This document shows, piece by piece, positions 8,030 to 17,224 of a stretch of 23,094 nt of DNA. Location of the stretch: assembly GCA_003427395.1 (NCBI GenBank), contig BFEA01000047.1:758077-781170 (forward strand), written 5' to 3'. Position 1 is the stretch's first letter. The number at the start of each line of letters is the position of its first letter. The position numbers and the translations under genes were made by a program. The notes beneath the pieces were generated by a model that saw only the letters and a list, made by a program, of their open reading frames with translations, had not been told where the DNA came from and made no database searches. Source of the DNA: Chara braunii (lineage: Eukaryota > Streptophyta > Charophyceae > Charales > Characeae).

Positions 8030-10130
8030 CGTCTCCTTCCCCACGGTCATGCTCTTCACAGACGACCTCACAGTCCTAATCAGAGCCACAGACTCATCCT
8101 TCCAGGCACTGTTAATAGCGACGCAAACTTTTCAGTTAGCCTAAGAAATGAAGATCAACTGGAGGAAAACAATGGGCTGGTGGCTATCCACATAACCCCC
8201 ACCCTCAGGAATCCGAGGACACACAGGGCCTGCAATGGATCAGAGTCCATGAACCCATGACATCCTTGGGAGTTACAGTCTCCGCAGAAGGAGTCAGTGA
8301 AAGCACAGGTCCAAGCATATTAGCCAAAATCATAAACATGCCAACAGGATGGCAAAAGATCTATACCTCGATCATAGGGAGAGCTCTACTGCTAAACACA
8401 TCCATCTTCTCAATGGCATGGTACACAGCATCCACTTGGGACGCTCCTTCACACCTCTCAACACTAAAGAAAAAGGCAGGGGCTTACCTTTGGACAGGAG
8501 ACACAGCGAAGGACAAATTCATCTACAAGGTTGCATGGAAATATGTAACCAGACCAGTGAAAAAGGGTGGCCTAGGGTTGATAAACCCTGCTTATGAATG
8601 CAAAGCCCTACAAGCTAAATGGATAATCAGGGTACTCCCTCATAAAGAGTTACCTTGGCACGACATGGCCTTGTACCAGATTCGAAACCTGGTACCTTTT
8701 CAAGCACACCCACAAATAGAAGGATATCACTGGTTACTGAACATAGCATGGACTCCAAGGGCAGATAGCAAATACCCCCCAAGCCGGCATTGGAGAACAC
8801 TCATGAAGCACTGGACAGAGGCCTTACCGGAGAAGGTCGGAAAACCAAAAGCAAAAGGAAGAGGTCTTGAGGGAACCACTCTTCGGCAACCCCCTCATAC
8901 TGAAAAGGGAGGATCAGCTGTGGCCCTTAACCAGCAAAGGTAGAAGATGGAGAAATGGGTAGAGAAAGGAATATGGGAAATATAACATATCTGGAAAGAA
9001 GAGGAAAAGAGATGAAAGACGAACCCAGAGCTGAGACACCAACTCAAGGGATGCCACATCCTAGAAACGAACCTGGAGGAAATGATAGATAGCATTCCCT
9101 TGGAATGGAGAGCCCTGCTAAAAGGAGAGATCAAGTGGGAGGAGGGAGACTGGGCAACAGACAAGGGACAGTTGACACCTTCAGTAACCCTCAAATTTGT
9201 CAAACGCGTTGGACACCAGGACACTATACCAGAGTTTGAAGTACACAAATTATTAGATAAGGACAAAGCTATAACGGAAATCAAAGAAGTAAGTGTAACG
9301 ACGCTGGAGTTAAACCTGATGAATATGAGGAAAGTCCGAACATGGAGCCAAAAAAGGAGCAGAAGGAGCTCCAGCAGTGGAAACGGACCCCAGAGAACGA
9401 TAGTGTTTGGACCTGATAAAGATATGAGAGAACTGGAAGTAGACCCAGCTAATTGGGGATTGTACATTAAGCTGGGCAGGGGTAAGGCAAGAAAGCTGGT
9501 CAACTTACAAGACTACGAAGTAAAGATAGGGTACAAAATACGGAACAAAACAGCAGTTCCGCGTCCAGCTATCTCCAAAAGATGGATCAAACATCTGGGG
9601 GAGGAACACGGATGGCCAAAAATCCCATGGGCATATCATAGCAGCCTAAAGCCCACCAGATTCAGAAGCCTACAATGGCTGATCGGACCTGATCCTATAT
9701 TGGGCAATGCCCGTTAACGAATGGTTAGGCACTCGCAGGAAAGTCGATCAAAGAAGAACAGAACAATCCTCCCTCTGCAAAATGTGTAATGAGAGCAAAG
9801 TCGAGTCACTCATCCACTGCCTGATTGAGTGCCCCCACGCAGACACCTTATGGGAGGCAGTCAAGACGGCGTGGTCTCACATTTCTCCAAACCCGTTTCC
9901 ATTGCAAGTGGAATACCTACCTATTGTCAGTAAGAGACAAAGAAGGAAATCTGGAAGAGGAAGGAAGGGCCATAGCGGCCCTATTACGAAGAGCGGCGCT
10001 GTGGGTTATATGGAGGTCCAGATGCAAAGGAACTCTCGACAATCAAATGACAGAAGGAGGCGAAGGAAATTGTAGAAACAAAAATCATAGCCCAGTGGAA
10101 AAAAAGACCTTAGGAAGCAGGAAAAGTTAA
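8030..10130 (+). pseudogene. LINE reverse transcriptase, right fragment with C-terminal zinc knuckle
   Basis: Continues the RT interrupted at 566. FPTVMLFTDDLTVL (8037 on, frame 3) is the FADD-like catalytic box with Ala changed to Thr. After stops and a shift, frame 1 (8220-8943) gives the thumb: MTSLGVTVSAEG, then MPTGWQKIYTSIIGRALLLNTSIFSMAWY, then KKAGAYLWTGD, and KKGGLGLINP, typical of plant and algal LINE RTs. Frame 1 is open again from 9082 to 9717. After a shift, 9707 on gives LCKMCNESKVESLIHCLIECP, the CXXC...HC...C knuckle (zf-RVT type), followed by a Trp/Arg-rich tail (frame 3, about 9850-10060) resembling the LINE C-terminus. Multiple stops and shifts make it inactive. Confidence 0.88.
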
Positions 10131-10630
10131 CTGACCCCAAAAAAAAGAGACCTTGGTAGAAAATCCTTCAAATAGCAGTGGCTGCTAGGCAAGAAAATAG
10201 CAAAAATAAGAAAAGGGTACCTAAAGTTTCAGGAATGGGACAGCATAAACCAGTGCTCGGGAAGAGCACCCAGAAGAAAATCACATACAGGAGCAAATAG
10301 GAAATAATTAGTATTCAGGAAATAACTTTAACCAGGTCTGGATAAAGCAGACCGTCAGGGTGAAAGAGCAGCAAGTAAAGCAGGGAGGGAGAGAAAGAGG
10401 GTTTAGGGTTTAAAGTTTAAAGTTTAAGAATAGCACAGGACCATCTTACTCTCGAAAAAAGATTAGTTTAGAAGAAAATACCGGCCAGACGAAAGGAAGC
10501 GTGAGTGTGTTTCATGGTGTAATATTTTATTCTGACTTGCCAGTGGAATAGGAACCGGACTGATGCTCCCCTGAATGGAAATGGAGCCAGGGCCATAAGG
10601 ATCTGTTTTATGAAGAAAAAAAAAAAAAAA
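10131..10630 (+). mobile_element. LINE 3' untranslated tail ending in poly-A
   Basis: Follows the RT C-terminus without coding potential. It ends with a conserved block (10498-10613) and an A17-type run at about 10614-10630. A short TTTAGGG-like stretch near 10400-10425 is followed by decayed TTTAAAG repeats. The assignment as LINE tail rests on position, the A-run, and the second copy of the terminal block at 11060-11172. Confidence 0.65.
10498..10613 (+). repeat. LINE tail block, copy 1
   Basis: A block of about 115 bp containing GTGGAATAGGAACCGGACTG and ATGGAGCCAGGGCCATAAGG, repeated with about 85-90 percent identity at 11060-11172. Both copies are followed by A-rich sequence, so this is probably the 3' end recognised by the LINE RT. 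Confidence 0.8.
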
Positions 10631-11180
10631 ACTGGTAAATATTAAATAATACTAAAATTAGTCGGCCGGCAAAAAGGAATAGCCAAAAGCCTAGGAAGAG
10701 TGTGGGAAAGGGATTAGGGGGGTATGGTTATACAGTCAGTACAGAAAACAGGGATGTCAGTGCGAACACAGAAGTCAGTGACTCGGAATACTGCGTACCC
10801 CAAAAAGATAGTAGGGATTTTTAACAAAGCACTAAACTAGCAGTTCCAACGCTTTTCGACAGCCCAGCAGCTGAGAGGAACAGGCTGGTCAGTGTTCTCG
10901 TAGGTGCGCTTCAATCAATAGATAGGAATAGAGGAAGACAGTCCAGCATCAAGTACAAACAGTATATCTGCAGGCTAAATTAGGCACGGGTGAGGGGCGG
11001 CACATCCTTCCAAGGGAAGTAATCAATGTTGTCCGCTCGGGCCTCTCAACTGTAATGGGGAGCGTGCGTGAGTACATATTGTACTTTCTTATTGACTTGC
11101 CGGTGGAATAGGAACCGGACTGATGCTCCCCAGAATGGACATGGAGCCAGGCCCATAAGGTCCTGTTTTTTTAAAGGAAA
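10631..11180 (+). mobile_element. Second, 5'-truncated LINE tail of the same family
   Basis: No reading frame is recognised. The segment ends in the second copy of the LINE tail block (11060-11172) and an A-rich end, AAAGGAAAATAAATAAAT. Its upstream part does not clearly align with 10131-10497, so it may be a different subfamily or contain other sequence. Confidence 0.5.
11060..11172 (+). repeat. LINE tail block, copy 2
   Basis: Shares GTGGAATAGGAACCGGACTG and GATGCTCCCC with copy 1 and ends in CATAAGGTCCTG followed by T- and A-rich sequence. Confidence 0.8.
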
Positions 11181-12002
11181 ATAAATAAATCCAATGCAGT
11201 CAAATTTTCACACAGTGCCCCCTCCCTCCAAAAAAAAAAGAAAACTTTGCCTTTTTCCCTTGTCCCATCAAAGTTTCAAGCCCATCCATTCAATGTTAAA
11301 CTTTCCTGTCCTTTCACGACCAACTTACACCTTTGTCCCTGCAAGCTCACCTTCTAGCAAGTGAGTCCTCTCTGAGGCTCAGATCATCCCATGACCAACA
11401 ATGTTAGCAACCAGCCATACACAGAAGCGCAAGAAGCTCCAAGAGTTATAATCAAGGACAAATATTGCTTCTATGTATAGAAGCTCAAAAAGACACAGTA
11501 AGTACAGCGCACCCCAGACAAGCTCAGGCTGAATCCCATAATCACCATTGCACAGACGAAGAAACTTGTGGAGGAATGGGAAGCAATTTTTGGGAGCCTC
11601 ACGTGGGCCCGAACAGAAAAGCCAATGTGGATATATATGAAAGGAGGAACAAATCCCAGACCAGAAGAGGAGGCACATGGCACACATGAACAAGAATTAA
11701 ATAACGACTAAAATGTGAGACAACATGCTTAGAAAGGGGTTATGAAAACGGGAGAAAGGGGCGAGAGAGACCATCACGAAAGAGGAGGAAGCAGAGGAGA
11801 CAGGAAAAACAGTGCACACGGGAAGATAGAGAAGGCAGAGATGAAGACTGTTGAATTGGGAGGAAGTTGGGGATGGTTGGATCGCCTGTTAGTGGATTTG
11901 AAGAAATCCTACCAGACTGAGTTGAAGCCATTTTCGAAGAAACCTTCTGAATACAATTGGTCACCGCCCAGTCTTCAGGCTGTACAAAGTATCGATGCTG
12001 TC
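11181..12002. other. No recognised gene
   Basis: Short open frames exist on both strands but show no recognisable domain and overlap each other. The stretch 11740-11840 is purine-rich (GAGAG, GGAGGAAG). Nothing else could be supported. Confidence 0.5.
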
Positions 12003-12150
12003 GTCAAACCTGTCAGCAGAAAGGCCTCGTAAGTAGAGAGACAGTGGGCAGCAATGACCTCATTCTGTAGGCAGAGCAAACTGTCAAACCTGACAGCACA
12101 AAGGCCTTGTAAGCGGAGCGAAAGTAGCATCAATGACCTCATTCTATAGG
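12003..12150 (+). repeat. Tandem duplication, about 80-bp period
   Basis: 12003-12071 and 12083-12150 align along their length. Shared blocks include GTCAAACCTG, AAAGGCCT and CAATGACCTCATTCT, with about ten substitutions. Each copy contains a GTAAG-type donor-like string, but no exon is evident. Confidence 0.85.
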
Positions 12151-13560
12151 GTGACTGTCAATCATAAATTGGTCTGTGTGTCGTGTAGTGTACCTGCTAA
12201 GCGGGGGAAGGCTCTAGCTTTGGGCATAGCTGCTAGTTTGGGGCGCATGTTGAAGTTGTTCAAACTTAATGCTGATCATTATTGTGACTGTTGTGTCTGA
12301 CCAATGTACAGAAGTGGCAACCAACTCCGGGTAGAGGTTGGAGAGGGCTGAACAAACCGAGGGGTGCTGCAACGGGCAGAACATGACTGCGGCTGTATAG
12401 AGAGACTCGTCTCCTGGCGGAGTGCGCCTCTCTTTGGTATTGTTCCACGAGTGCCTCACCCTCCACTGCCACCCTCTAGATGACTTGAGTCGGAGGTAAT
12501 TTTCCTGTCTGTTTCTCTCTCCTTACCTCCTGCAAACATGCTTGCTACTGATAAGCAACCGGATCGTTGCCCCCCAGAATAGGTGGGCCTTGAGTGCTGT
12601 TCTGTGACACAGTGAGATGTGTCAAAACATAGGTGGAAGCAACGTGGTGATGATCCATCACCATTTGCCGCAAGATTGACTCAAAACCAATGTGGGGGTG
12701 GAACAGATGATAAGGGATGGACAGATGATCACCGCCTTCACTCCCACCTTGAGTCTATACCAAGAGCGATCATTTACCCATCACTCGTCACATTTTTCAC
12801 ATTCATTGGTTTTCAAGTGTTCGTTCACGCACAACAAAGTGCCGAAGCATATGTGTCGGTGACGGGGGTGATCATTTGCCAATCATCTTCTTTCACTCCC
12901 ATGTTTGTTCCATGTAACATCTCATCTTCCTGAACTCCATTGTCACATTCGGGGCAACGATTCCTCCATTGTTTCTCATCTATGCCATTTGCCGAGGTCA
13001 TTTTATGTCACATGTCATCAAAACCACAAGGAAGAGAGTGAAAAAGGTGAAGAGAAGAGGGGGGGAAAAAGAAGTGAACGTAGTAAATCAGCAAGGAATA
13101 CAAGATCCTTTTACAACAACAACAAAAAAAACATATGGGGGGAAAAGAACAGAGGAGAAAACAGTTGAGTGCTTTATGGTGTGATTAAGCACGCACAGCA
13201 AGAGCTGCTGCAGATGTCACTCCTCCCTGCCGTCGATTCATGCTGACCCTCTGACTGTTCACATGAATACCCATACAACATACAACATGTGAAGGTGTTA
13301 ACATAGAAGCATAAGCACAACCACATAGCCTCTTGAAATGCAAATGTTCGATAGATCTGCAAGGAACCAATCAATGGGAAAACAAATTTTCCGAGCAGCA
13401 GACTTAAAGCAGAACAAGCATATATGAGCAAAGTCGAAAGCCGAAATACAAAGCTGTGAGCACACCAAATCAGAACTCACTGACAATGAAGTATCTTGAT
13501 AAAGAAAGCCCAACTTCTCGACTTCATTCATCAATACAGCTCTACTATCATGTGACTGAC
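12151..13560. other. No recognised gene; weak internal repetition
   Basis: Short open frames on both strands (for example 12214-12472 minus, 12619-12933 plus, 13174-13534 minus) have no recognised motif. Between 12640 and 13010 short words such as GATCATTT, TTCACTCCCA and ATTTGCC recur, perhaps an old duplication. 13020-13160 is purine-rich. Confidence 0.45.
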
Positions 13561-13574
13561 CACCTGTGTGCTAC

Positions 13575-13915
13575 TCTCCTACTCTCTCTATATACACATC
13601 CTACCTCTCTCTCTCAGACTCTCTTGCTTTCTGTTCTCTATCCTCTCAGCTAACAATCCTGCAGAGTCTGACCACCACGAGTGTGCTCTTTGGCAATCGC
13701 CACCGCTGCCTTTCTTCCCTGATCGCCCCAGCCCCAGCCCCAGCACCACCCTTCTTACACCTCAGAGGAGCTATGGCTGCCACGAGCGGGCAGCTATCCT
13801 GTGGCTTCTCCTTGCCTTCTTCGTCAACGAGTGCTGGCCAGGCCACGAGCGCTCTCCATAGAGCTCGCGCTGGCACAGCCTCCTTCCTCTGTGTTACTTG
13901 CTGGAGGGTGAGCCT
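13575..13915 (+). promoter_or_regulatory. Possible promoter and first exon with transit-peptide-like start
   Basis: A TATA-like CTATATAC at 13588 is followed by a long CT-rich tract. At 13770 an ATG in GAGCTATGGCTGCC opens MAATSGQLSCGFSLPSSSTS, then AGQATSALHRARAGTAS. It is rich in Ser, Thr, Ala and Arg and poor in acidic residues, as in plastid transit peptides. GGTGAGCC near 13905 could be a splice donor. No downstream exon was recognised and the frame runs into repeats, so this may be chance or a gene fragment. Confidence 0.2.
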
Positions 13916-14102
13916 GCCTGGACCGGAACTGGGCTTTTCGCATACTGAGAACCTTCTGGACTTAGTACCAGGGCCCCAGCCTCTGCAACTAACTGAAAGG
14001 CTGGGCCTACCGGTTGTTGGAGAGGCCACTCCCAGCCTGCCTTCCCAACTGTATCATCCCGGCCTTCACTCAGTGTTGGCGAACTCTTTCTCTGCCACGG
14101 CC

Positions 14103-14300
14103 TTTTTTTTTTTTTTTTTTTTTTTTCAAAAGCAATCCCTCACAGGTGATAGTGATGCTGGTAAGAGCAGACACCACTATCACCCTAGGGGAGGCTCCAT
14201 CTATTGGTGGGGAGCTTCACATGCTGGAAACCGGGTCCAGTGTCCCTATAACATCAGGTAACCCAAATTTGTTGGAGAAAATGAATCAGGAAGATGACCA
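14103..14300 (-). mobile_element. SINE-like retroposon, copy 1 (minus strand)
   Basis: Read on the minus strand, the element runs from about 14300 to a poly-A (24 T on the plus strand at 14103-14126). Its 3' half aligns with 16440-16545: TTTCCAGCATGTGAAGCTCC against TTTTCAAGCAGGTGATACTC, then a shared CACCAATAG, TGGAG and a hairpin region. A stem is formed by plus-strand 14146-14154 and 14175-14183 (GTGATAGTG/CACTATCAC). There is no coding capacity. The 5' boundary is uncertain and no target duplication was identified. Confidence 0.6.
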
Positions 14301-14540
14301 GGCCTTCACTTAGCGGCCGACCTAAGTTTTCTGGGCGGGCCCCAGTGGAGGCCTGCCAAGACCTGAAGCTTCACATTCCCCCCGCTTAGGTTCAGCCCCC
14401 CCTGCAGAGCCCCCAATCTTGCCATTGCTTCCCTTCCAGAGCCCTTTCAAAATGTAAAACCACTTGCGGTGCAGTTTTCATCAGTTCTTCCCTGGTAAAC
14501 CACTGATCTTCTTTCGGATCTAGGTGACCAGAGGTTGACA
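14300..14540 (-). pseudogene. Second gypsy element: chromodomain end, PPT and LTR start
   Basis: On the minus strand, 14540 to 14392 encodes KEDQWFTREELMKTAPQVVL and HFERALEGK, then a stop. It aligns with EDRWFTRKELLKTAKYVVLRYKAA of the element at 567-8025, so it is the chromodomain end of a related gypsy pol. Next on the minus strand comes TAAGCGGGGGGAA (14376-14388), a polypurine tract, and then TGTGAAGC from 14375, the likely LTR start. The rest of pol is replaced by GGGT-rich repeats beyond 14540, and the LTR is soon interrupted by the SINE-like element. It is truncated on both sides. Confidence 0.75.
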
Positions 14541-14810
14541 TTGGGTGGCCGTGACCCGACCCGACCGTACCCAGCTGTACCCGACAGTTCTGGATGGGTG
14601 CGGGTATGGCATGATTAGTATGCACCGGGGCGGTTGGCTTTGGAAATCTGAGGGGGGGATATGGCCGGGGCAGGAAACTGTAGGGTGGGTGGGCCTGGGT
14701 GTTGACACATTCCCTGGACGGTTACGGTCGGGCAAAGGTTTGCCCTGGTTCCGGGTACGGTTGGGTAGAGGTTTCGTGCGGGTGAGCCGGGGCTTGTAGG
14801 CATACTAGGC
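14541..14810. repeat. Degenerate GGGT/ACCC-rich repeat
   Basis: Consists of variants of GGGTACGG, GGGTCGGG and GGGTGCGG in loose array. Similar patches recur at 15220-15320 and 15540-15735, suggesting one dispersed degenerate satellite. Open frames here are products of composition. Confidence 0.65.
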
Positions 14811-14825
14811 ATATTAGGCAAGCCT

Positions 14826-15006
14826 AGGTAGTATTAGGGCCAGGCCTGACTCTTTTTCTTCACTGGGAAATAGTGGTACTAGTGGGGCGTGCCCCTAGTA
14901 TAAATTTGTCTCTAGCCGTCTATCATTCGTCTTAGGGTATCGGTAGTACTAGGGCCAGACTATACTATTAATTCGGCCTGTCCCCAGTCGTTTCATCTTA
15001 GGGAAT
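14826..15006 (+). repeat. Degenerate direct duplication
   Basis: GGTAGTATTAGGGCCAG at about 14827 and GGTAGTACTAGGGCCAG at about 14941 head two related units. Both later contain a CCCCTAGT/CCCCAGT word and end in CRTCTTAGGG. The second unit appears internally shortened. Origin unknown. Confidence 0.55.
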
Positions 15007-15324
15007 ACATCATTCACTAATAAGCGCAGGCCATGATTGTGGTCAGATCCATCGAAATCTGGCTGTAGTTGCGGCCAAATATAGACAAGAAAGTATCAAT
15101 GATTGACGACGCCAGAATTTGAAGCGGAAATCAGTAAATGGAAGCTAAAGAATCTGACATACAAAGGCCTAAGTTTGAAATAAGGATAAAAGGGAAAACT
15201 AACCCTGGGTGGAAAATTTTGGGCACAGGTACGGCTGGGCACGGGTGGATGGATACTAGGTTCGGGTGCGGCTGGATGCGGGTGATCGAAAATTTTGCCT
15301 GGGTTTGGCTGGGTATGGGAGAAT
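15007..15324. other. No recognised gene
   Basis: No motif was found. The right half (15220-15320) is GGGT-rich repeat like 14541-14810. The AT-rich L19 remnant begins at its right edge. Confidence 0.5.
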
Positions 15325-15534
15325 ATTCAGTCAGTTTCAAGGTCTCTTCAATATTTAGTAAATTGCTGGGATGAACAGCAATTTACTCCTGGTTTGCCTA
15401 TTATTCGAGTAGTAGATATTTTAAAAGTCAATCTTATAGTTCAAGAAACTAATAAATCACGTTTTCAAGCAATAGAAGCTACTGTGATTGCTAAGACAAG
15501 TAGTAGGTCTAATAGGATAGTAGACAATTTTTAA
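15325..15534 (+). pseudogene. rpl19: Ribosomal protein L19 (bL19) remnant, probable plastid-derived insert
   Basis: The plus frame with codons at 15361+3n reads SLQYLVNCWDEQQF, then TPGLPIIRVVDILKVNLIVQ, then ETNKSRFQAIEATVIAKTSS, and a TAA at 15532. This matches the bL19 core (P-x-I-R-V-G-D-x-x-K-V-x-V-x-x-x-E-x-x-K-x-R-x-Q-x-x-E-G-x-V-I-A). Two conserved glycines are altered (G to V before the Asp; G to A in IEG), and the frame diverges and stops after KTSSRSNR, losing the C-terminal half. The block is AT-rich with A/T-ending codons between GC-rich GGGT repeats, as expected of organellar DNA. rpl19 is, from memory, plastid-encoded in some charophytes and other algae. A decayed nuclear gene is the alternative. 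Confidence 0.65.
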
Positions 15535-15616
15535 ATCACCCTGGGTGGGCTGGGTACAGGTAGAAAAAAAATTAAATTGGTGTGGGTGGGCTGGGTCTGG
15601 GTAAAAAAAATCGTTC

Positions 15617-15655
<39 letters not shown>

Positions 15656-15735
15656 GTGTTTACATGGGTCCGGCTAGATATGATACATCAAGTCTTGGGC
15701 TCGGTCGGATATGGGTAGGAAAAAAATTGGTTTTG
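15535..15735. repeat. GGGT-rich repeat with 36-nt poly-A
   Basis: Degenerate TGGGCTGGGT words surround an uninterrupted A-run at 15618-15653. The A-run may be a retroposon tail, but the sequence before it shows no recognisable element. Confidence 0.7.
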
Positions 15736-15922
15736 CGACCTCTGTGGGTGACCCTTGAAGGCCATTCTGAACTGCATTTGCGGCTTGGGTGGTATTCCTC
15801 TACCAGGTGGCTTCTGCACAGGCATTATCTCCCGCTCTGCAATACGTTCGATGTCGACCTGTCGTCCAGTCGTGGTTGGAGGCAGCATTGACCTTCTGGA
15901 AGCAACGGATCACTGTGTGCAA
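15736..15922 (-). other. Weak minus-strand open frame
   Basis: Minus frame 15888-15688 encodes a basic, Pro-rich segment (VDIERIAEREIMPVQKPPGR) that looks less compositional than its surroundings. No family is recognised. It could be a fragment of a retroelement polyprotein. Confidence 0.2.
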
Positions 15923-16013
15923 AAGGTAAGAGTCTGGATGTCTGGAAAACAGGGTGAGTGTGGAGATGCAGCGACCTTCGAAGGTAAGAGTCTGGATGTC
16001 TGGAAAACAGGGT
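15923..16013 (+). repeat. 33-nt direct repeat, period 58
   Basis: 15923-15955 and 15981-16013 are identical (AAGGTAAGAG ... GGAAAACAGGGT). Each copy starts with AGGTAAGA and ends at GGTGAG or GGTAAG, so four splice-donor-like strings occur in 91 nt. Confidence 0.9.
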
Positions 16014-16017
16014 AAGT

Positions 16018-16165
16018 CTGTCCGCTCATCTGCTTGCCCAGCGATGCCTCAGAGGCTGCGGCTATACTACTACTCCCCTACTTACTCTATACTCTATATA
16101 ACCTCACTCCCTTTTCTCTTCTCTCTGTCCGCTCATCTGCTTGCCCAACGATGCCTCAGAGGCTG
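16018..16165 (+). repeat. 41-nt direct repeat, period 107, with TATA-like sequence between copies
   Basis: 16018-16058 and 16125-16165 match with one change (CCCAGCG against CCCAACG). Between them lie CTATATAA (16094) and a CT-rich tract, similar in layout to 13588-13640. Downstream at 16266 an ATG in CAGCTATGGCTGC opens a 35-codon Ala/Leu/Arg-rich frame. A promoter is possible but weakly supported. Confidence 0.8.
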
Positions 16166-16384
16166 ATCACGTTATCATCATCAGGTAAGTCACACTTCTC
16201 ATCGCTGTCCTCTTCCCATCATCCTCCCACAGTCAGGGCCTCCTATTGGACTAGCAGGCGCAGCTATGGCTGCTGCTGGCTGGGCTGCTCTACCGCACCG
16301 CCCCCTTCTCCTTCGTTGTCGTCAACCCTCCTTCCTGGCTCTTAGGGCTGCACTAATTTTGCTGTGGCCTTAGGCCCTTTGTTT

Positions 16385-16558
16385 TGTGTGTCAATTCGAT
16401 ACATGTACAAGTTCACCTAACCGAAATGCAATGGGCACTTGTTTTCAAGCAGGTGATACTCCTCACCAATAGCTGGAGTCTTCCTTGGGGTGCTAGCGGT
16501 GATTGCTCTCACCACACCACCTAGCACTTACAAGGGAGGTCTATAAAAAAAAAAAAAA
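16385..16558 (+). mobile_element. SINE-like retroposon, copy 2 (plus strand)
   Basis: Aligns with the minus-strand copy at 14103-14300 from about 16440, including the shared CACCAATAG (16464 region). It ends in a 14-nt poly-A at 16545-16558. The 3' hairpin is kept: GTGCTAG at 16490-16496 pairs with CTAGCAC at 16521-16527. The upstream part (16385-16440) aligns only loosely. It is non-coding. No clear RNA polymerase III box A or B was found, so the class is uncertain. Confidence 0.6.
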
Positions 16559-16602
16559 CGCAGGAAACCATTGTATGTCTGTGTAGGATCCTCGGAGACT
16601 AC

Positions 16603-16703
16603 TTCTTTCCCCGAATACAACGCATGGTCATTATAGCTGTATCCGGGGCATCTTTCCGTCTAAATACAGCTATAATGACCGTGCATTGTATTCGGGGGAA
16701 GAA
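16603..16703. repeat. Foldback element, hairpin family A, copy 1
   Basis: Arms 16603-16642 and 16664-16703 match at 37 of 40 positions around a 21-nt loop. Two of the three mismatches would be G-U pairs in RNA. The core is CCGAATACAACGC followed by GTCATTATAGCTGTAT. It is related to copy 2 at 19855-19945, including part of the loop (CTTTC.GTC). Confidence 0.92.
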
Positions 16704-16958
16704 GGTAGTGCTGCTTGACATTAGTTCTGCTTGGGCAGCAACTTGTGAACCCAAGGAATGTGCCTCAGCAGCGGCCTTAATTGCTTTTCGTCCAAGGAGG
16801 GAGGCCGTGTTTGGCTCTTACGCTTGCTTAGCCTCCTTGCTGAGAAGCTTCTTAGAAGCTTCTGACAGCATGTGTCACTTCTTTTCTTTTTCTTTTTTTC
16901 CTTTTCAATCCAAACAGGTTCATTGCAACGGGTGGCCGGGGACCTCACAATTCAACCC
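16704..16958. other. No recognised gene
   Basis: Contains a pair of tandem AGAAGCTTCT palindromes at about 16852-16872 and CT-rich sequence. Open frames lack recognisable motifs. Confidence 0.45.
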
Positions 16959-17179
16959 GGGGCCATGTCCCACTTGCAGCGTTGAGTTAGTTCAACGCCG
17001 AGTTTTCTATCCTGCGTGACCTGGGGCTACCCACGAGATGACTTCTCCACCCTCCATCCGTGTGTCGGATTTTCAGCAAAAATGGAAACGAAAGTAGCAT
17101 TGTTTTTTCCCTTCTTGATAATCGGAAAGAAAAATGATCGCTCCTGCCGAAAACAACACCTCCTACCCTAGCCCACTTC

Positions 17180-17224
17180 CGTTGAGCTAGCTACCTTCCA
17201 GGAAGCAGGGTAGCTCGCTCAACG
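17180..17224. repeat. Hairpin with GTTGAGC arms
   Basis: CGTTGAGCTAGCTACC (17180-17195) pairs with GGTAGCTCGCTCAACG (17209-17224), one mismatch in 16, loop 13 nt. The arm shares GTTGAGCTAGCT with the candidate 2.26-kb element ends. Confidence 0.85.

Noticed and set aside
10400-10425. Telomere-like GGGTTTAGGGTTTA
   Set aside because: Only about two units are present, merging into TTTAAAG words; too short to claim an interstitial telomere.
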